Shown in pieces: positions 38,201 to 47,371 of a DNA stretch of 64,000 nucleotides (position 1 is the stretch's first letter; each line of letters begins with the position of its first letter). The notes below the pieces were generated by a model. The model did no database searches. It was not told the origin of the DNA and worked only from the letters and a program-made list of their open reading frames with translations. The stretch is from an uncultured Myxococcales bacterium (lineage in GTDB: Bacteria; Myxococcota_A; UBA9042). Location: contig CAISBR010000244.1 in assembly GCA_903883645.1 (NCBI GenBank), positions 18,505 through 82,504 on the forward strand. The letters run 5' to 3'. The position numbers and the translations under genes are program-made.

Positions 38201-40949
38201 TGCAAGGGTTTTTGTCGTCGCAAACGATGGCGGTGCCCACGCACTTGCCCGTGCCGCACGCGTCGGTGGTGCAGGGGTTGCCGTCGCTGCAGGGCGAGCC
38301 GTCCGCATTGACCGAGACGCACTTGCCGGTGGGCGTGTCGCACTTCTCAGTGGTGCAGATGTTGCTGTCGATCGGGCAGTCGACGTCGGCCTTGCACGGC
38401 TTGGTGCAGTTGGGGATGGCCGAGAACATGCACTTGCCGGTCACGGTGTCGCAGCTATCGGTGGTACAAACGTCGCCGTCGTCGCAGGGGATGGCGCTGC
38501 CGCCGCACTTGCCGCCGGTGCAGGCATCGGGGTTGGTGCAGAGGTTGCCGTCGTCGCAGGCGGTGGCGTCGGCGAGGTTGGCGGTCAGGCACTTGCCGGT
38601 GGTCTTGTCGCACGAGTCGGTGGTGCAGGGGTTGCTGTCGTTGCACACCGCGGCGGCGCCCGAGACGCACTTGCCCGCGGCGCATCCATCGCCCACCGTG
38701 CACAAGTCGCCGTCGTTGCAGGCCGTTTGGTCGGCAACGGCGGCGTTGACGCACTTGCCCGTTACGGGGTCGCACGAATCGGCGGTGCATTCGTTGTTGT
38801 CGTCGCAGCCCGATGCCGTGCCGGGCGTACACTTGCCGCCCAAGCAGCTGTCTTTGGCGGTGCAGGCGTTGCCGTCGTCGCAGGTCGCGCCATCGGCAGG
38901 GGTGACCGCGCACTTGCCAGCGGTGCAAGTCTCGTTCGTGCAAGGGTTGTTGTCGTTGCAGTCGGCGGACGAGCCGCAGTTGCCGCCGCAGCCGACGATG
39001 GGCTTGGCGATGCACGTACCGCTGGTCGAGTCGCACAAGTCGTTCGTGCAAGGGTCTTTATCGTCGCAGACGATGTTGGTCGAGGTGCACTGGCCGGCCT
39101 TGCACAGGTCGGGGGTGGTGCAGGCGTTGCCGTCGGTGCAGGTTGCGCCGTCGTCGTTGGTCGCTAGGCAGCCGCTGGCCGGGTCGCAACTATCTTTGGT
39201 GCAAGGATTCTTGTCGTCGCAGACCACCGTAGCGCCGGCGCAGGTGCCCGCAGTGCAGATGTCGCCGCTCGTGCAGGCTGAGCCGTCGTCGCAGCTCTTG
39301 CCGTCGTTGGGGGTCGAGTAGCACTTGCCGTCTTTGCACGCGTCGACCGTGCAGGGCTTGCCGTCGTCGCAATTCTGTAGAGCGCCCGAGCACTTGCCAG
39401 CCCCGCATACGTCGCCGCTGGTGCACAAGTCGCCGTCGTCGCAGCTGGCGGTGTTGTTGACCGCGGCGCACTGGCCGTCGACGCAGGCGTCGTTGGTGCA
39501 CGGATTGCCGTCGTCGCAGGTCACGGCCTTGCCGGCGCACTGACTAGCGACGCAGGAGTCGCCATTGGTGCAGGCGTTGCCGTCGTCGCACGCGGCGGTG
39601 TTGGCCGTAAAGACGCAGTTGCCGGCCAGGCAGGCGTCGTCGGTGCAGATGTTGTTGTCGGTGCAGGCAATCGCCGTGCCCGCGCACGCGCCGCTCTGGC
39701 AGGTGTCCTTCTCGGTGCAGGCATTGCCGTCGTCGCAGCTCGCGCCGCTGGCGGGGGCGTACACACACTTGGCGGCCACACAGGTGTCGGCAGTGCAAGC
39801 ATTTTTGTCGTTGCAGTCGCCGTCGACCGTGCACTCTAGGTTGCAGCCCGCGACCGGCGTGGTGACGCACTTGCCGCTGGCCTTGTCGCACGCATCGGTG
39901 GTGCAGGGGCTGTTGTCGGTGCAAATCAGCGCGGTGCCGACGCACTCACCCTTGGCGCATTCGTCTTTCTCGGTGCACAGGTCGCCGTCGTCGCACACGC
40001 TGGCGTCGGCCAGGGCGGTGCTTACGCACTTACCAGTGGTCGCGTCACAACTATCTGCAGTACAAGGCTTGTTGTCATCGCACGACACCGCCGTGCCGAT
40101 GCAAGCGCCCTTTTGGCAAGCGTCGCCCGAGGTGCACAGATTGCCGTCGTCGCACGCGGTCGCATCGGCCTTGGGGGCAGAGATGCAGGCGCCCGCCACC
40201 GCATCGCAGGTGTCGGCGGTGCAGGTGTTGCCGTCGTCGCAGTCCGCGTTGACCTTGCACGCGGCCGCACAGCCAACCGCAGGCGCAAACACGCAGGCGC
40301 CGGTGGTGGGGTCGCAGGTGTCCGTGGTGCAGGTGTCGGCGTCTTCGCACTTCTTGACGCTGCCGATGCACTCGCCTGCGGCGCACGCGGCGCTGGCGGC
40401 ACACAAGTCGGCGACTTGGCAGCTATTGCCATCGGCAACGGCCACGACTTCGCAGGCTCCGGCGTTGCACTTGGCCTCGTGGCACTGCGTCAGCTTGACC
40501 AACTTGGCGCAGTCCACATCGCTGACACACTGGGCGGTGGTCGCGTCGTCGGCAATATCGGCAGCGACGTCAGCGTCGGCCGTGTCGGGCTGGTCGGTCG
40601 TCGAGTCGGGCGGAACGTCCACAAACTCGTCGGGCGGAACATCGGGTTGCTGGATATCGGTTTGGTCGGTCGCGCCATCGGCCACGAACGTGTCGCCAGG
40701 CTCGGCATCCGGGGTCACCGTGGTATCGCTGCCGACATCGCTGCCCGCAAGGTCGGTGGCCACATCGCCCGTATTGGTGTCTGCGGTCGCGTCAGTGGGC
40801 GCACCGATGATGCTTTGGTCGTCGCCGCAACTGGCAAGAACGAGGGAGGCCGCGAGCAAGGCTGCCCAAAGCGCGCCAAAACCCCGGAGCGCCGGAGTCA
40901 AGGCATTCGCACAACAGTCCGTGTTTGATTTCAAAGTCTTCGCCGACAT
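35298..40949 (-). CDS. Giant Cys-rich repeat lipoprotein (Dicty_CTDC-type repeats)
   Basis: A 1,883-residue surface lipoprotein. The signal peptide ends at the lipobox LASC (Cys41). An acidic Thr/Asp/Pro linker runs to about residue 135. Almost all the rest is a tandem array of units of the form C-D/N-D-x-x-x-C-T-x-x-x-C, spaced about 20-45 residues. I count close to 60 such cores. They resemble the slime-mould CTDC repeat and are probably disulfide-bonded and possibly calcium-binding through the Asp/Asn. N-terminal units are mostly CDDGN and C-terminal ones mostly CNDNN. The ATG at 40949 has GGAGG seven bases upstream. A GTG at 41075 is rejected. There is no C-terminal anchor. Confidence 0.85.
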   Translation of the reverse strand: MSAKTLKSNTDCCANALTPALRGFGALWAALLAASLVLASCGDDQSIIGAPTDATADTNTGDVATDLAGSDVGSDTTVTPDAEPGDTFVADGATDQTDIQQPDVPPDEFVDVPPDSTTDQPDTADADVAADIADDATTAQCVSDVDCAKLVKLTQCHEAKCNAGACEVVAVADGNSCQVADLCAASAACAAGECIGSVKKCEDADTCTTDTCDPTTGACVFAPAVGCAAACKVNADCDDGNTCTADTCDAVAGACISAPKADATACDDGNLCTSGDACQKGACIGTAVSCDDNKPCTADSCDATTGKCVSTALADASVCDDGDLCTEKDECAKGECVGTALICTDNSPCTTDACDKASGKCVTTPVAGCNLECTVDGDCNDKNACTADTCVAAKCVYAPASGASCDDGNACTEKDTCQSGACAGTAIACTDNNICTDDACLAGNCVFTANTAACDDGNACTNGDSCVASQCAGKAVTCDDGNPCTNDACVDGQCAAVNNTASCDDGDLCTSGDVCGAGKCSGALQNCDDGKPCTVDACKDGKCYSTPNDGKSCDDGSACTSGDICTAGTCAGATVVCDDKNPCTKDSCDPASGCLATNDDGATCTDGNACTTPDLCKAGQCTSTNIVCDDKDPCTNDLCDSTSGTCIAKPIVGCGGNCGSSADCNDNNPCTNETCTAGKCAVTPADGATCDDGNACTAKDSCLGGKCTPGTASGCDDNNECTADSCDPVTGKCVNAAVADQTACNDGDLCTVGDGCAAGKCVSGAAAVCNDSNPCTTDSCDKTTGKCLTANLADATACDDGNLCTNPDACTGGKCGGSAIPCDDGDVCTTDSCDTVTGKCMFSAIPNCTKPCKADVDCPIDSNICTTEKCDTPTGKCVSVNADGSPCSDGNPCTTDACGTGKCVGTAIVCDDKNPCTNDACDPATGKCIAPAGADNTPCDDTNPCTLVDACKAGVCTGGSPKNCDDGDACTADSCDTASGKCVNSAIPGCGVQCIVDIDCNDGNVCTTEKCIAGKCISGLADGTACDDTNACTAGDVCKAAKCVPGIAKVCNDNNACTSDSCDTATANCLFANVTNGTLCSDGDPCTLTDVCATGKCAGKAVVCNDNNACTIDACNSNTGTCVFTATTCNQCNNVGQCNDNNACTTDACTNNACVHTTLNGTACSDNNLCTSADTCKSGVCFGTAVVCNDNNPCTNDTCTASTGNCAVTPGTNGLPCSDGNSCTTVDTCTAGACMGASPVACDDKDACTIDSCDTASGKCVFTAVVGCGGNCATAADCNDKNGCTADTCVGAKCANTFINGAACSDGNACTISDACLNGTCVGNTVTCNDNKVCTTDSCSATTGACVYANVTNGTLCSDGNACTTADACNNGNCAATAKNCNDNDACTTDSCNVASGACVNTAIVPCGNNCNQNNQCDDNNPCTNDACANGKCAHTNNTANCNDANPCTNQDVCGGGICKGTAVVCNDNNVCTNDNCNANNGNCVYTSAPAGGTCSDNNACTVDDLCSLGVCKGSLANCDDANVCTTDSCVVATGVCAHAAIAGCGSQCKADIDCNDNNTCTSEVCTTGACVVTKLTGTTCSDGIACTWGEACANGVCQGAKITVCNDNNPCTSDACDAKTGGCVMTANTAACTDGNACTTGDVCASGKCTGSAVVCNDNNPCTLDNCNTGNGTCQFQNLQTCNANCTTDANCNDNNVCTSDACIGGKCVMTYLDGSACTDNNNCTQKDACISGTCKGTALVCDDNNPCTSNNCVAAYGVCSYPQIFGCAAGCVQNSDCNDNYTCTLDVCNTLNGQCINQTLAGCNPLPPCKANTDCTDNNVCTTDLCNTTTGACLFVPLTGCNPNQQCKIDADCNDNNKCTIDSCNTFNSSCIHVTLAGCVP
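35310..40560. repeat. Coding tandem repeats of the Cys-rich lipoprotein
   Basis: On the plus strand the array shows as recurring GTTGTTGTCGTTGCA- and TTGCCGTCGTCGCA-like blocks about 60-140 bases apart, in register with the protein units. The repeats are diverged rather than identical. Such an array can expand or contract by recombination. It also keeps several long antisense reading frames open, which I do not regard as genes. Confidence 0.75.
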
Positions 40950-41136
40950 CGCAGTCCTCCAAGTAGAGCGCGATGGTCGCCAGTCATGCCGCAAAAGCCA
41001 GCACCGCCCCCCATCGCTGCCGCCATGGTGCCCGATCCTTGGGGGGTGCGCAAGAAATGCGAAACCTATCTTCACATGCAGAACAGCCGCTTACCATGTA
41101 TGGCGTTTTGTAAGCAGCGATCGCCTTGCGCTAGGC

Positions 41137-41778
41137 TCAGTCCTCGTCGTCGTAATCGTCGCTCGCCAGGTCCGCACGCGCCTCGGCGATGCGGTCTACG
41201 ACCTTGCGCACCCGCGACCGCGTCCCCGCCATGGCATCTTGCATCGCGTCTTGCACGGCATCTTGCACCGCCGACAGCGCGCTCTCTTGCCGCTGGCCTT
41301 GGTGCTCCGTCGCATCCTTGGTCTTGGCGTTCGGCTTGGGCTTGCTCGCCACAGGCTTCTTCTTTGGCTTTGCGGGGGCACTCTTTGTCGCCGTGCGCTT
41401 TGGCGCCGCCCGCGACTTGATTTGCGAGCTCAGCGTGCCGTCGGGGTTCGGCACAAAGCGCACTTCGGTACGAATCTCGAACGATACCGACGTCAGCACT
41501 TTGCGAATCTCTTCCGAAAGATTCAGCGTGGTCAAGAACTGCTGCATCTCGCGGGCCACAATCTCGACGGCTTCGCGCTTGGTGGTGTCGACCGCTTGCG
41601 TCGCCGACTGCACCACCGACTGCACCAGCTCCTTGGGCAGCAGACTGCCAAACAGCCGCTTGGCGTCGTCGTCGCTTTGCAGCAGCACGTTCACGCTGCG
41701 CTCGACCGCGCGCCGCACCATGTCGGGCAGGTGGCGTCCTTCGTCTTCTTTGCCTTCGCGGCGGTCTCCGAATGCCAT
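41137..41778 (-). CDS. Conserved-looking protein with basic linker and acidic tail, function unknown
   Basis: A 213-residue soluble protein that I do not recognise. Residues 1-115 are predicted helical (MVRRAVERSVNVLL, KELVQSVVQSATQAV) and end in a short strand-like part (SFEIRTEVRFVPNPDG). A Lys/Ala/Pro-rich linker occupies about 120-155. A helix with repeated AVQDAVQDAMQDAM follows, and the end is acidic (ASDDYDDED). The general look recalls phasins or nucleoid-associated proteins, but I cannot support either. The ATG at 41778 has AGGGAG six bases upstream. It lies 52 bases upstream of the uvrA stop codon, which is on the same strand, so it could be the last gene of that transcript. Confidence 0.55.
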   Translation of the reverse strand: MAFGDRREGKEDEGRHLPDMVRRAVERSVNVLLQSDDDAKRLFGSLLPKELVQSVVQSATQAVDTTKREAVEIVAREMQQFLTTLNLSEEIRKVLTSVSFEIRTEVRFVPNPDGTLSSQIKSRAAPKRTATKSAPAKPKKKPVASKPKPNAKTKDATEHQGQRQESALSAVQDAVQDAMQDAMAGTRSRVRKVVDRIAEARADLASDDYDDED

Positions 41779-41830
41779 ACCGACTCCCTTTCGTGGTCCA
41801 AAGCACACGGTAGGCGGGCTGCGGGCTACG

Positions 41831-44800
41831 TCAAGCGCTCACCCGCTGCAGCGCCCGCCGGGTCGGCACATCCGGTCCGCTCGCCAGCAGCACGGCCGGC
41901 GGTCCCTCAAAGGTCACTTTGCCACCGCGAATGCCCGCGCCGGGCCCCAGGTCGACCAGCCAGTCGGCCTGGGCGGCGATGCCCAAGTGGTGCTCGATGA
42001 CAATCACGGTATCGCCGCGATCAACCAAATCCTGCAGCACAGTCAGCAGCTTATCCACATCGCGCAGATGCAGCCCGGTAGAAGGCTCGTCGAGCACGTA
42101 GACCGTCTCGCTGCGGCGCTTCTTAGCAAGTTCTGTAATAATCTTAATACGCTGCGCCTCACCACCCGAGAGACTGTGGCTACCCTGCCCCAGCGTCAAG
42201 TAGCCGAGCCCCATGCGGACGGCGAGCTCAAGGGGGGCGGCAATCGCACGGACGTGGGCAAAGTGCTCGGCGGCCTCGGCCAGCGACATGGCCAGCACAT
42301 CCGCGATCGTGGCTCCCTTAAACTTGACCGCCAGCACGTGATCGGCATAGCGCCGGCCGCCACATTGGTCGCACGCGATGTGGGTCGCCGGCAAAAATGA
42401 CATCTCGACGCGCAGTTCGCCCGTCCCCTGGCACGAAGGGCAGCGCCCCGCCTCAAGGTTGTACGAAAACGCCGCAGCATCCAGACCGGCGAGCTTGGCC
42501 TCGGGCTGCTTGGCAAATACCTGGCGCAGGGGATCGAAGATGCCAATATAAGTGGCTGGACACGAACGCGAAGTGCGGCCGATGGGCGACTGGTCGATCT
42601 CGACAATGCGGCCCAGGGTCTCGAGCCCGTCGATGGCGGCGACTTCGGCATTGCCAGCGAAGACTTCGGGGCGACGCTCGCGGGCGGTTAGCCCCAAATT
42701 GCCAAGCGGCACAAGCAGATCGCGCACTAGGGTCGACTTGCCCGAACCCGACACGCCAGTGACCACATTGAAGCGGCCGCGCACGAAATTCGCCGTTACT
42801 TCTTCTAGGTTATTGCGCCTCGCCCCCCGCACCGTCAGACGCGGCACCTCGCCGCCCACCGGCCGCACCGCCGCCACCTGCAGCCCGCTCGCTGCGTGCA
42901 AAGCCCGCCCCGTAGGCGAAGTTTCGCAGGCTAAAAGCCCAGCCAGATCACCTTGATACAAGACCTGCCCACCCTCGCGACCGCCCGACGGCCCCAGTTC
43001 GACCAGGTGGTCGGCGCGGCGGATGGTCTCTTCGTCGTGCTCGACCACCAGCAGGCCGTTGCCGCGCGCCACTAGCTCGCGCATAGCCTGCAAAACTAGC
43101 TGATTATCCTCGGGATGCAGGCCAATCGTCGGTTCATCGAGCACGTACAATGCCCCCCGCAGGTTCGACGCCAGCTGCGCCGCTAGCCGGAGCCGCTGGC
43201 TCTCGCCACCCGACAGGGTCACCGCGCCGCGCGACAGGGCCAAGTAGTCGAGGCCAAGCCGCAGCATCAACGCGCATTTACTGCGCAATTCGGGTAGCAG
43301 CGCCTCGTAGGTCTGCTGCAGGGCGCCGCTGAATTGCAGGCCGGCGAGCCAGTCGAGCAGCTGCGCCGGGCCCAGGTCGAGCAGCGCCGGCAGCGGCATA
43401 CCCGCGAGAGTAACCGAATTTGCTTGAGGTTTTAGACGCCTCCCCGAGCACTCGGGGCAAGCTTGCTGCTGGCGCTCGGCATCCGTCTGCACGGTCTCGC
43501 CGCCGTCGGGCATTGCGGCGCGGGCCAGGTCTTCCGTCGAGCGCCCATCGGCCGGATTTCCGCGTTTCTTCTTGGTACTCGGCGGCTCGCGCCACACGCC
43601 CGTGCCCTCGCAGCGCGCGCACCAGCCCACCGGCGAAGTGAAGGAAAACCATCGCGGATCCGGCGCTTCGACCGACTTGTCACAGCGGCCGCAGTGGCGA
43701 CGCAAGCTCCAAGGCAAAAGCGGCTCGGCCGGGCTGCGACTGCCGATGGTGCCGTCGCCCAACGCCAACGCCGTCTCGACGACCTGCGCCACCCGCTTGG
43801 CATCGGCCAATTCCTCTGGGGTTAAGCGGGCTACCACGTAGTCGATGTCGTGCGGGGCGAAGCGACGCAGCGGCGGAACGGCGGCCAGCGCACACAGGCT
43901 GCCGTCGATATGAACCCAGGCGTGGCCCAGCTGCCGAGCTTTCTCTACGATATCGCGGTGATGACCCTTGCGACCCCGGACCACGGGCGCGGTGACATAC
44001 ACGGCCGGCGCGCCGCGGTACCGCTCGGCGAGCGCTAGCGCCACCGCCGCCGCCGACTGTCCCGACACTGCGCCACCACAATGAGGACACTGCTGATTTC
44101 CACAGCGAGCATACAGAAGCCGCAGGTACGGCAGCACGTCCGTCAGGGTCGCCACGGTCGAGCGCAGGCCGCCGCGGGTGGTGCGCTGGGCAATCGCCAC
44201 CGTGGGCGGCAGTCCGGTGATGCGGTCGACGTCGGGCGCACTCGCCGGCGGCAGATATTGGCGCGCATAGGGCGATAAACAATCGAGAAAACGCCGCTGC
44301 CCCTCAGCAAAAACCAGGTCGAAGGCGAGCGACGACTTGCCCGAGCCCGACAGGCCCGTAACCACCGTCAGGCGATCGCGGGGCAAGTCGATGTCGATAT
44401 TGCGCAAATTGTGCACACGGGCGCCGCGCACCTCGATGCAGCCGGGGTCGCGCTCGGCGTTTTCTTCGCCCAGGCCCGGCGTGGCGGCATAGCGGTGCTC
44501 CCGCTTGTATTGCCTAAGGAAACGACCGGTCGGCGAGTCGAGCAGCGCCCGCAGCCCGGCCGGCGGCCCCTGATAGACCACATGGCCGCCACCGGGACCG
44601 CCCTCGGGGCCCAATTCTACAAGATGATCCGCGGCGTCCAGCAGATCGAGCTGGTGTTCGACCAGCACCACGGTGTTGCCCGCCGCCACCAGCCGCCGCA
44701 GCGCGGCCAAAAGTACCGATACGTCGTGCAAGTGCAGCCCGGTCGAGGGCTCGTCGAGCAAGAAAAGTGCATTACTGGTGCGCGCTTGCAGCAAGTGCCA

Positions 44801-47365
44801 GGCGATCTTGACCCTCTGCAATTCGCCGCCCGACAGGGTCGACAGCGACTGCCCCAGGCGCAGGTAGCCCAAGCCCAGCTCGGCCAGGGCCTGGGCCGGA
44901 CCGGCCAAACTCTTGTCATCGCTGAACATTTCGGCCAGATCGGCCGCAGTCCGCTCTAAGAAGGCCGCTGCATCCAGGCCGCGGTGCCGCACCTGTAGGG
45001 TCGCCGCGGCAAAGCGCTTGCCCTCGCACAGCTCGCAAGTAGCCTGTACGTCAGACAAAAACTGCATGTCGACCGTTTCGACGCCCAGCCCCTCACACGC
45101 CGGGCAACGGCCACCCTCGCGGTTAAAGCTAAAGGTCGCGGTGGTATAGCCGCGCTGCACGGCCAGGGGCTCGGCGGCCAAGCGAGCGCGAATCACGTCC
45201 CAAATCTTTAGGTAAGTGGCGCAGTTGGCCCGTGTCGAACCGGGCGGCAGCTCTTGATCGACCAGCACCACTTGCTTAATCGACTCAGCCCCTTGCAGAC
45301 CCGCGCACGCCCCCGGCTCGTCGGTCGGCTCGCCGCGCAGGCGCAACAGACTGCGGTACAACACTTCTTCGATAAGCGTCGACTTGCCCGAGCCCGATAC
45401 GCCGCACACGGCATTGAGCGCACCCAGCTGCAAGTGCACATCTTGGCCGCGCAGATTGCGGGCTGTAGGCGACAGAATACTCAGAGTTCCAAAGGGTTTT
45501 GCCCTGCCGCGCACGGACACCGCGGGCGATGCCTGCGCCAGTTCCACGCGCTTGACCCCGTGCAGGTAATCCGCCGTCAGGCTACCCGCCCCCGGCAACA
45601 GCTCGGCCGGCGGCCCCGAAAACAGCAGCTGCCCACCCTCTTGCCCCGCACCGGGCCCCAGGTCGACCAAGTGATCGGCCGCCAGAATCAGCGCCGGGTC
45701 GTGTTCGACCACCACCACGCTGTTGCCGGCCGCAGTCAAACGCTGCAGCAGCCGCAAAAGCCTATCATTATCGCGGGCATGCAGCCCTATCGACGGCTCG
45801 TCGAGCACATACAGCACCTGCGACAGCCCCGTGGCCAGCGCCGCCACCAGTTGCACGCGCTGCAGCTCGCCACCGCTTAGGGTGCGCGCCGAGCGATCGG
45901 CACTTAGGTAGCCAAGGCCGATTTCAACCAAGAATTCAACACGCTTATGCAGCTCGCGAAGCGGCAACTCGATCGCCTGGGCCACCGCGGGCTCGAGCTC
46001 TAGGGTTGTCAGGCGTGTCAGCACAGCATCGAGCGGCAGCCCCAGCCAGCCCGGCAGGTCCAGGTCGCGCAGTCGCCAAGCCCGCGCTTCGCTGCGCAAA
46101 CGGGTGCCGTCGCAGGCCTCGCACGTGCGATAGCTGCGGTAGCGCGACAGCAGCACGCGCACGTGCATCTTGTAGGTCTTGCCCTCGAGCCAGCGGAACC
46201 AGCCGCGCACACCCCGAAAACGCGTACCTGCCGGGCCTTTGTGCACCCCGTCTAGAATCAGTTGGCGCTGCTCGGCCGGCAAGTCGCGCCACGCCACATC
46301 GGTGGCAATGGCCTGACGTTCGCAAAATCGCAGCAGATCATCGCGCGCGTCTTCGGTCGCCTCGGTGGTCCACGGCCGAATCGCCCCCTCGGCAATGCTG
46401 CGCGCCGCATCGGGCACCACCCGCCCCAGATCGATGTCGGCGATCCGCCCAAAACCATTGCAGGTCGCGCACGCCCCCAGCGACGACGACGACGAAAACA
46501 GCTGCGGCGACGGGTCGGCCACGGGGGTACGGCAGGCCACACACCGCCGCTGCGAAGTGGCGCGCAGCTCGGTAAAACCATGTTGTGTTTCGCGAATTTG
46601 CCACGACGCCGTCGCCTGTGCCTGGCCTTCGATATGCACCGACACCACGCCGCTGCCGCGGGTCAGCGCCTGCCGCAGCGAGTCGCCGAGCCGCAACGCT
46701 TCGACCGGGTCGAGCACCAGCCGGTCTTGCAGCACCGCCAGCGCCGAGCCAATACGCTCGACCCCCAAAACCTCGGCCAGGGCCAGGGTTTTGCCCCCTT
46801 CGAAGCAGCGATGGTAGCCCGCCGCCGCCAAGCCCTCGAGAGCAGCCCGCGCCGCAGCCGTAGAAATCACCGGCAATTCAAAGGTAATCGCCGCCCGCCG
46901 CCCTGCTGCCGCCGCCAGTAGCTCTGCCGCCAGCTCGCTCGGCGTCGCCCGCCGCACCGCCTGGCCACACTGGGGGCAAAACGGGCTCGACGCCTGGGCA
47001 AACACCAGCCGAAATAGCTCGCCGAGCTCGGTCAGCGACGCCACTGTAGACCGCGCCGCCCGGATGGTCTTGCCCTGCCGCAGCGCGACCGATGGCAAAA
47101 TCCCGGTAATCTCATCGGCTTTCGGCCTATCCATCCGCTCAACGAATTGCCGCGCATAGCTCGACAGGCACTCGACGTAACGGCGCTGACCCTCGGCAAA
47201 AATCGTGTCGAAGGCCAGCGACGACTTACCCGAGCCCGACACGCCGGTTACGACCACCAGCTTGCCGTGGGGCAGGTCTAAGTCAATGTGACGCAAGTTG
47301 TTTTGCGACACGCCGCGCAGCCGCAGCAGCGCCGGCGCACTCGCCGTATTCAGCTTAAAATGCAC
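41831..47365 (-). CDS. uvrA: Double-length UvrA, two UvrA units fused in tandem
   Basis: Damage-recognition ATPase of nucleotide excision repair, here 1,844 residues instead of about 940. The first UvrA unit (about 1-955) has Walker A loops near residues 39 and 652 (GVSGSGKSS, GVSGSGKST). The second (about 985-1844) has them near 1002 and 1537. Each of the four ATPase domains has its own LSGGE signature and DEP(S/T)(I/T)GLH Walker B. Both units keep CxxC zinc-module cysteines and the RSTVA/TL stretch near the UvrB-binding region. Chlamydiae have a comparable UvrA of about 1,800 residues. The start is a GTG at 47365, 6 bases after the M50 gene, so they share a transcript. No stop or frameshift separates the halves. 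Confidence 0.92.
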   Translation of the reverse strand: MHFKLNTASAPALLRLRGVSQNNLRHIDLDLPHGKLVVVTGVSGSGKSSLAFDTIFAEGQRRYVECLSSYARQFVERMDRPKADEITGILPSVALRQGKTIRAARSTVASLTELGELFRLVFAQASSPFCPQCGQAVRRATPSELAAELLAAAAGRRAAITFELPVISTAAARAALEGLAAAGYHRCFEGGKTLALAEVLGVERIGSALAVLQDRLVLDPVEALRLGDSLRQALTRGSGVVSVHIEGQAQATASWQIRETQHGFTELRATSQRRCVACRTPVADPSPQLFSSSSSLGACATCNGFGRIADIDLGRVVPDAARSIAEGAIRPWTTEATEDARDDLLRFCERQAIATDVAWRDLPAEQRQLILDGVHKGPAGTRFRGVRGWFRWLEGKTYKMHVRVLLSRYRSYRTCEACDGTRLRSEARAWRLRDLDLPGWLGLPLDAVLTRLTTLELEPAVAQAIELPLRELHKRVEFLVEIGLGYLSADRSARTLSGGELQRVQLVAALATGLSQVLYVLDEPSIGLHARDNDRLLRLLQRLTAAGNSVVVVEHDPALILAADHLVDLGPGAGQEGGQLLFSGPPAELLPGAGSLTADYLHGVKRVELAQASPAVSVRGRAKPFGTLSILSPTARNLRGQDVHLQLGALNAVCGVSGSGKSTLIEEVLYRSLLRLRGEPTDEPGACAGLQGAESIKQVVLVDQELPPGSTRANCATYLKIWDVIRARLAAEPLAVQRGYTTATFSFNREGGRCPACEGLGVETVDMQFLSDVQATCELCEGKRFAAATLQVRHRGLDAAAFLERTAADLAEMFSDDKSLAGPAQALAELGLGYLRLGQSLSTLSGGELQRVKIAWHLLQARTSNALFLLDEPSTGLHLHDVSVLLAALRRLVAAGNTVVLVEHQLDLLDAADHLVELGPEGGPGGGHVVYQGPPAGLRALLDSPTGRFLRQYKREHRYAATPGLGEENAERDPGCIEVRGARVHNLRNIDIDLPRDRLTVVTGLSGSGKSSLAFDLVFAEGQRRFLDCLSPYARQYLPPASAPDVDRITGLPPTVAIAQRTTRGGLRSTVATLTDVLPYLRLLYARCGNQQCPHCGGAVSGQSAAAVALALAERYRGAPAVYVTAPVVRGRKGHHRDIVEKARQLGHAWVHIDGSLCALAAVPPLRRFAPHDIDYVVARLTPEELADAKRVAQVVETALALGDGTIGSRSPAEPLLPWSLRRHCGRCDKSVEAPDPRWFSFTSPVGWCARCEGTGVWREPPSTKKKRGNPADGRSTEDLARAAMPDGGETVQTDAERQQQACPECSGRRLKPQANSVTLAGMPLPALLDLGPAQLLDWLAGLQFSGALQQTYEALLPELRSKCALMLRLGLDYLALSRGAVTLSGGESQRLRLAAQLASNLRGALYVLDEPTIGLHPEDNQLVLQAMRELVARGNGLLVVEHDEETIRRADHLVELGPSGGREGGQVLYQGDLAGLLACETSPTGRALHAASGLQVAAVRPVGGEVPRLTVRGARRNNLEEVTANFVRGRFNVVTGVSGSGKSTLVRDLLVPLGNLGLTARERRPEVFAGNAEVAAIDGLETLGRIVEIDQSPIGRTSRSCPATYIGIFDPLRQVFAKQPEAKLAGLDAAAFSYNLEAGRCPSCQGTGELRVEMSFLPATHIACDQCGGRRYADHVLAVKFKGATIADVLAMSLAEAAEHFAHVRAIAAPLELAVRMGLGYLTLGQGSHSLSGGEAQRIKIITELAKKRRSETVYVLDEPSTGLHLRDVDKLLTVLQDLVDRGDTVIVIEHHLGIAAQADWLVDLGPGAGIRGGKVTFEGPPAVLLASGPDVPTRRALQRVSA

Positions 47366-47371
47366 GGCAGC

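Noticed and set aside
35310..40560. CRISPR-like regular repeats
   Set aside because: The units are diverged, in codon register with a protein, and lack identical direct repeats or unique spacers.
35325..42000. Very long plus-strand open frames (over 800 codons) opposite the repeat lipoprotein
   Set aside because: They mirror the periodic, GC-rich repeat coding of the minus-strand gene, have no start context, and their translations are low-complexity Val/Ala/His or Ser/Leu/Gln strings without family similarity.
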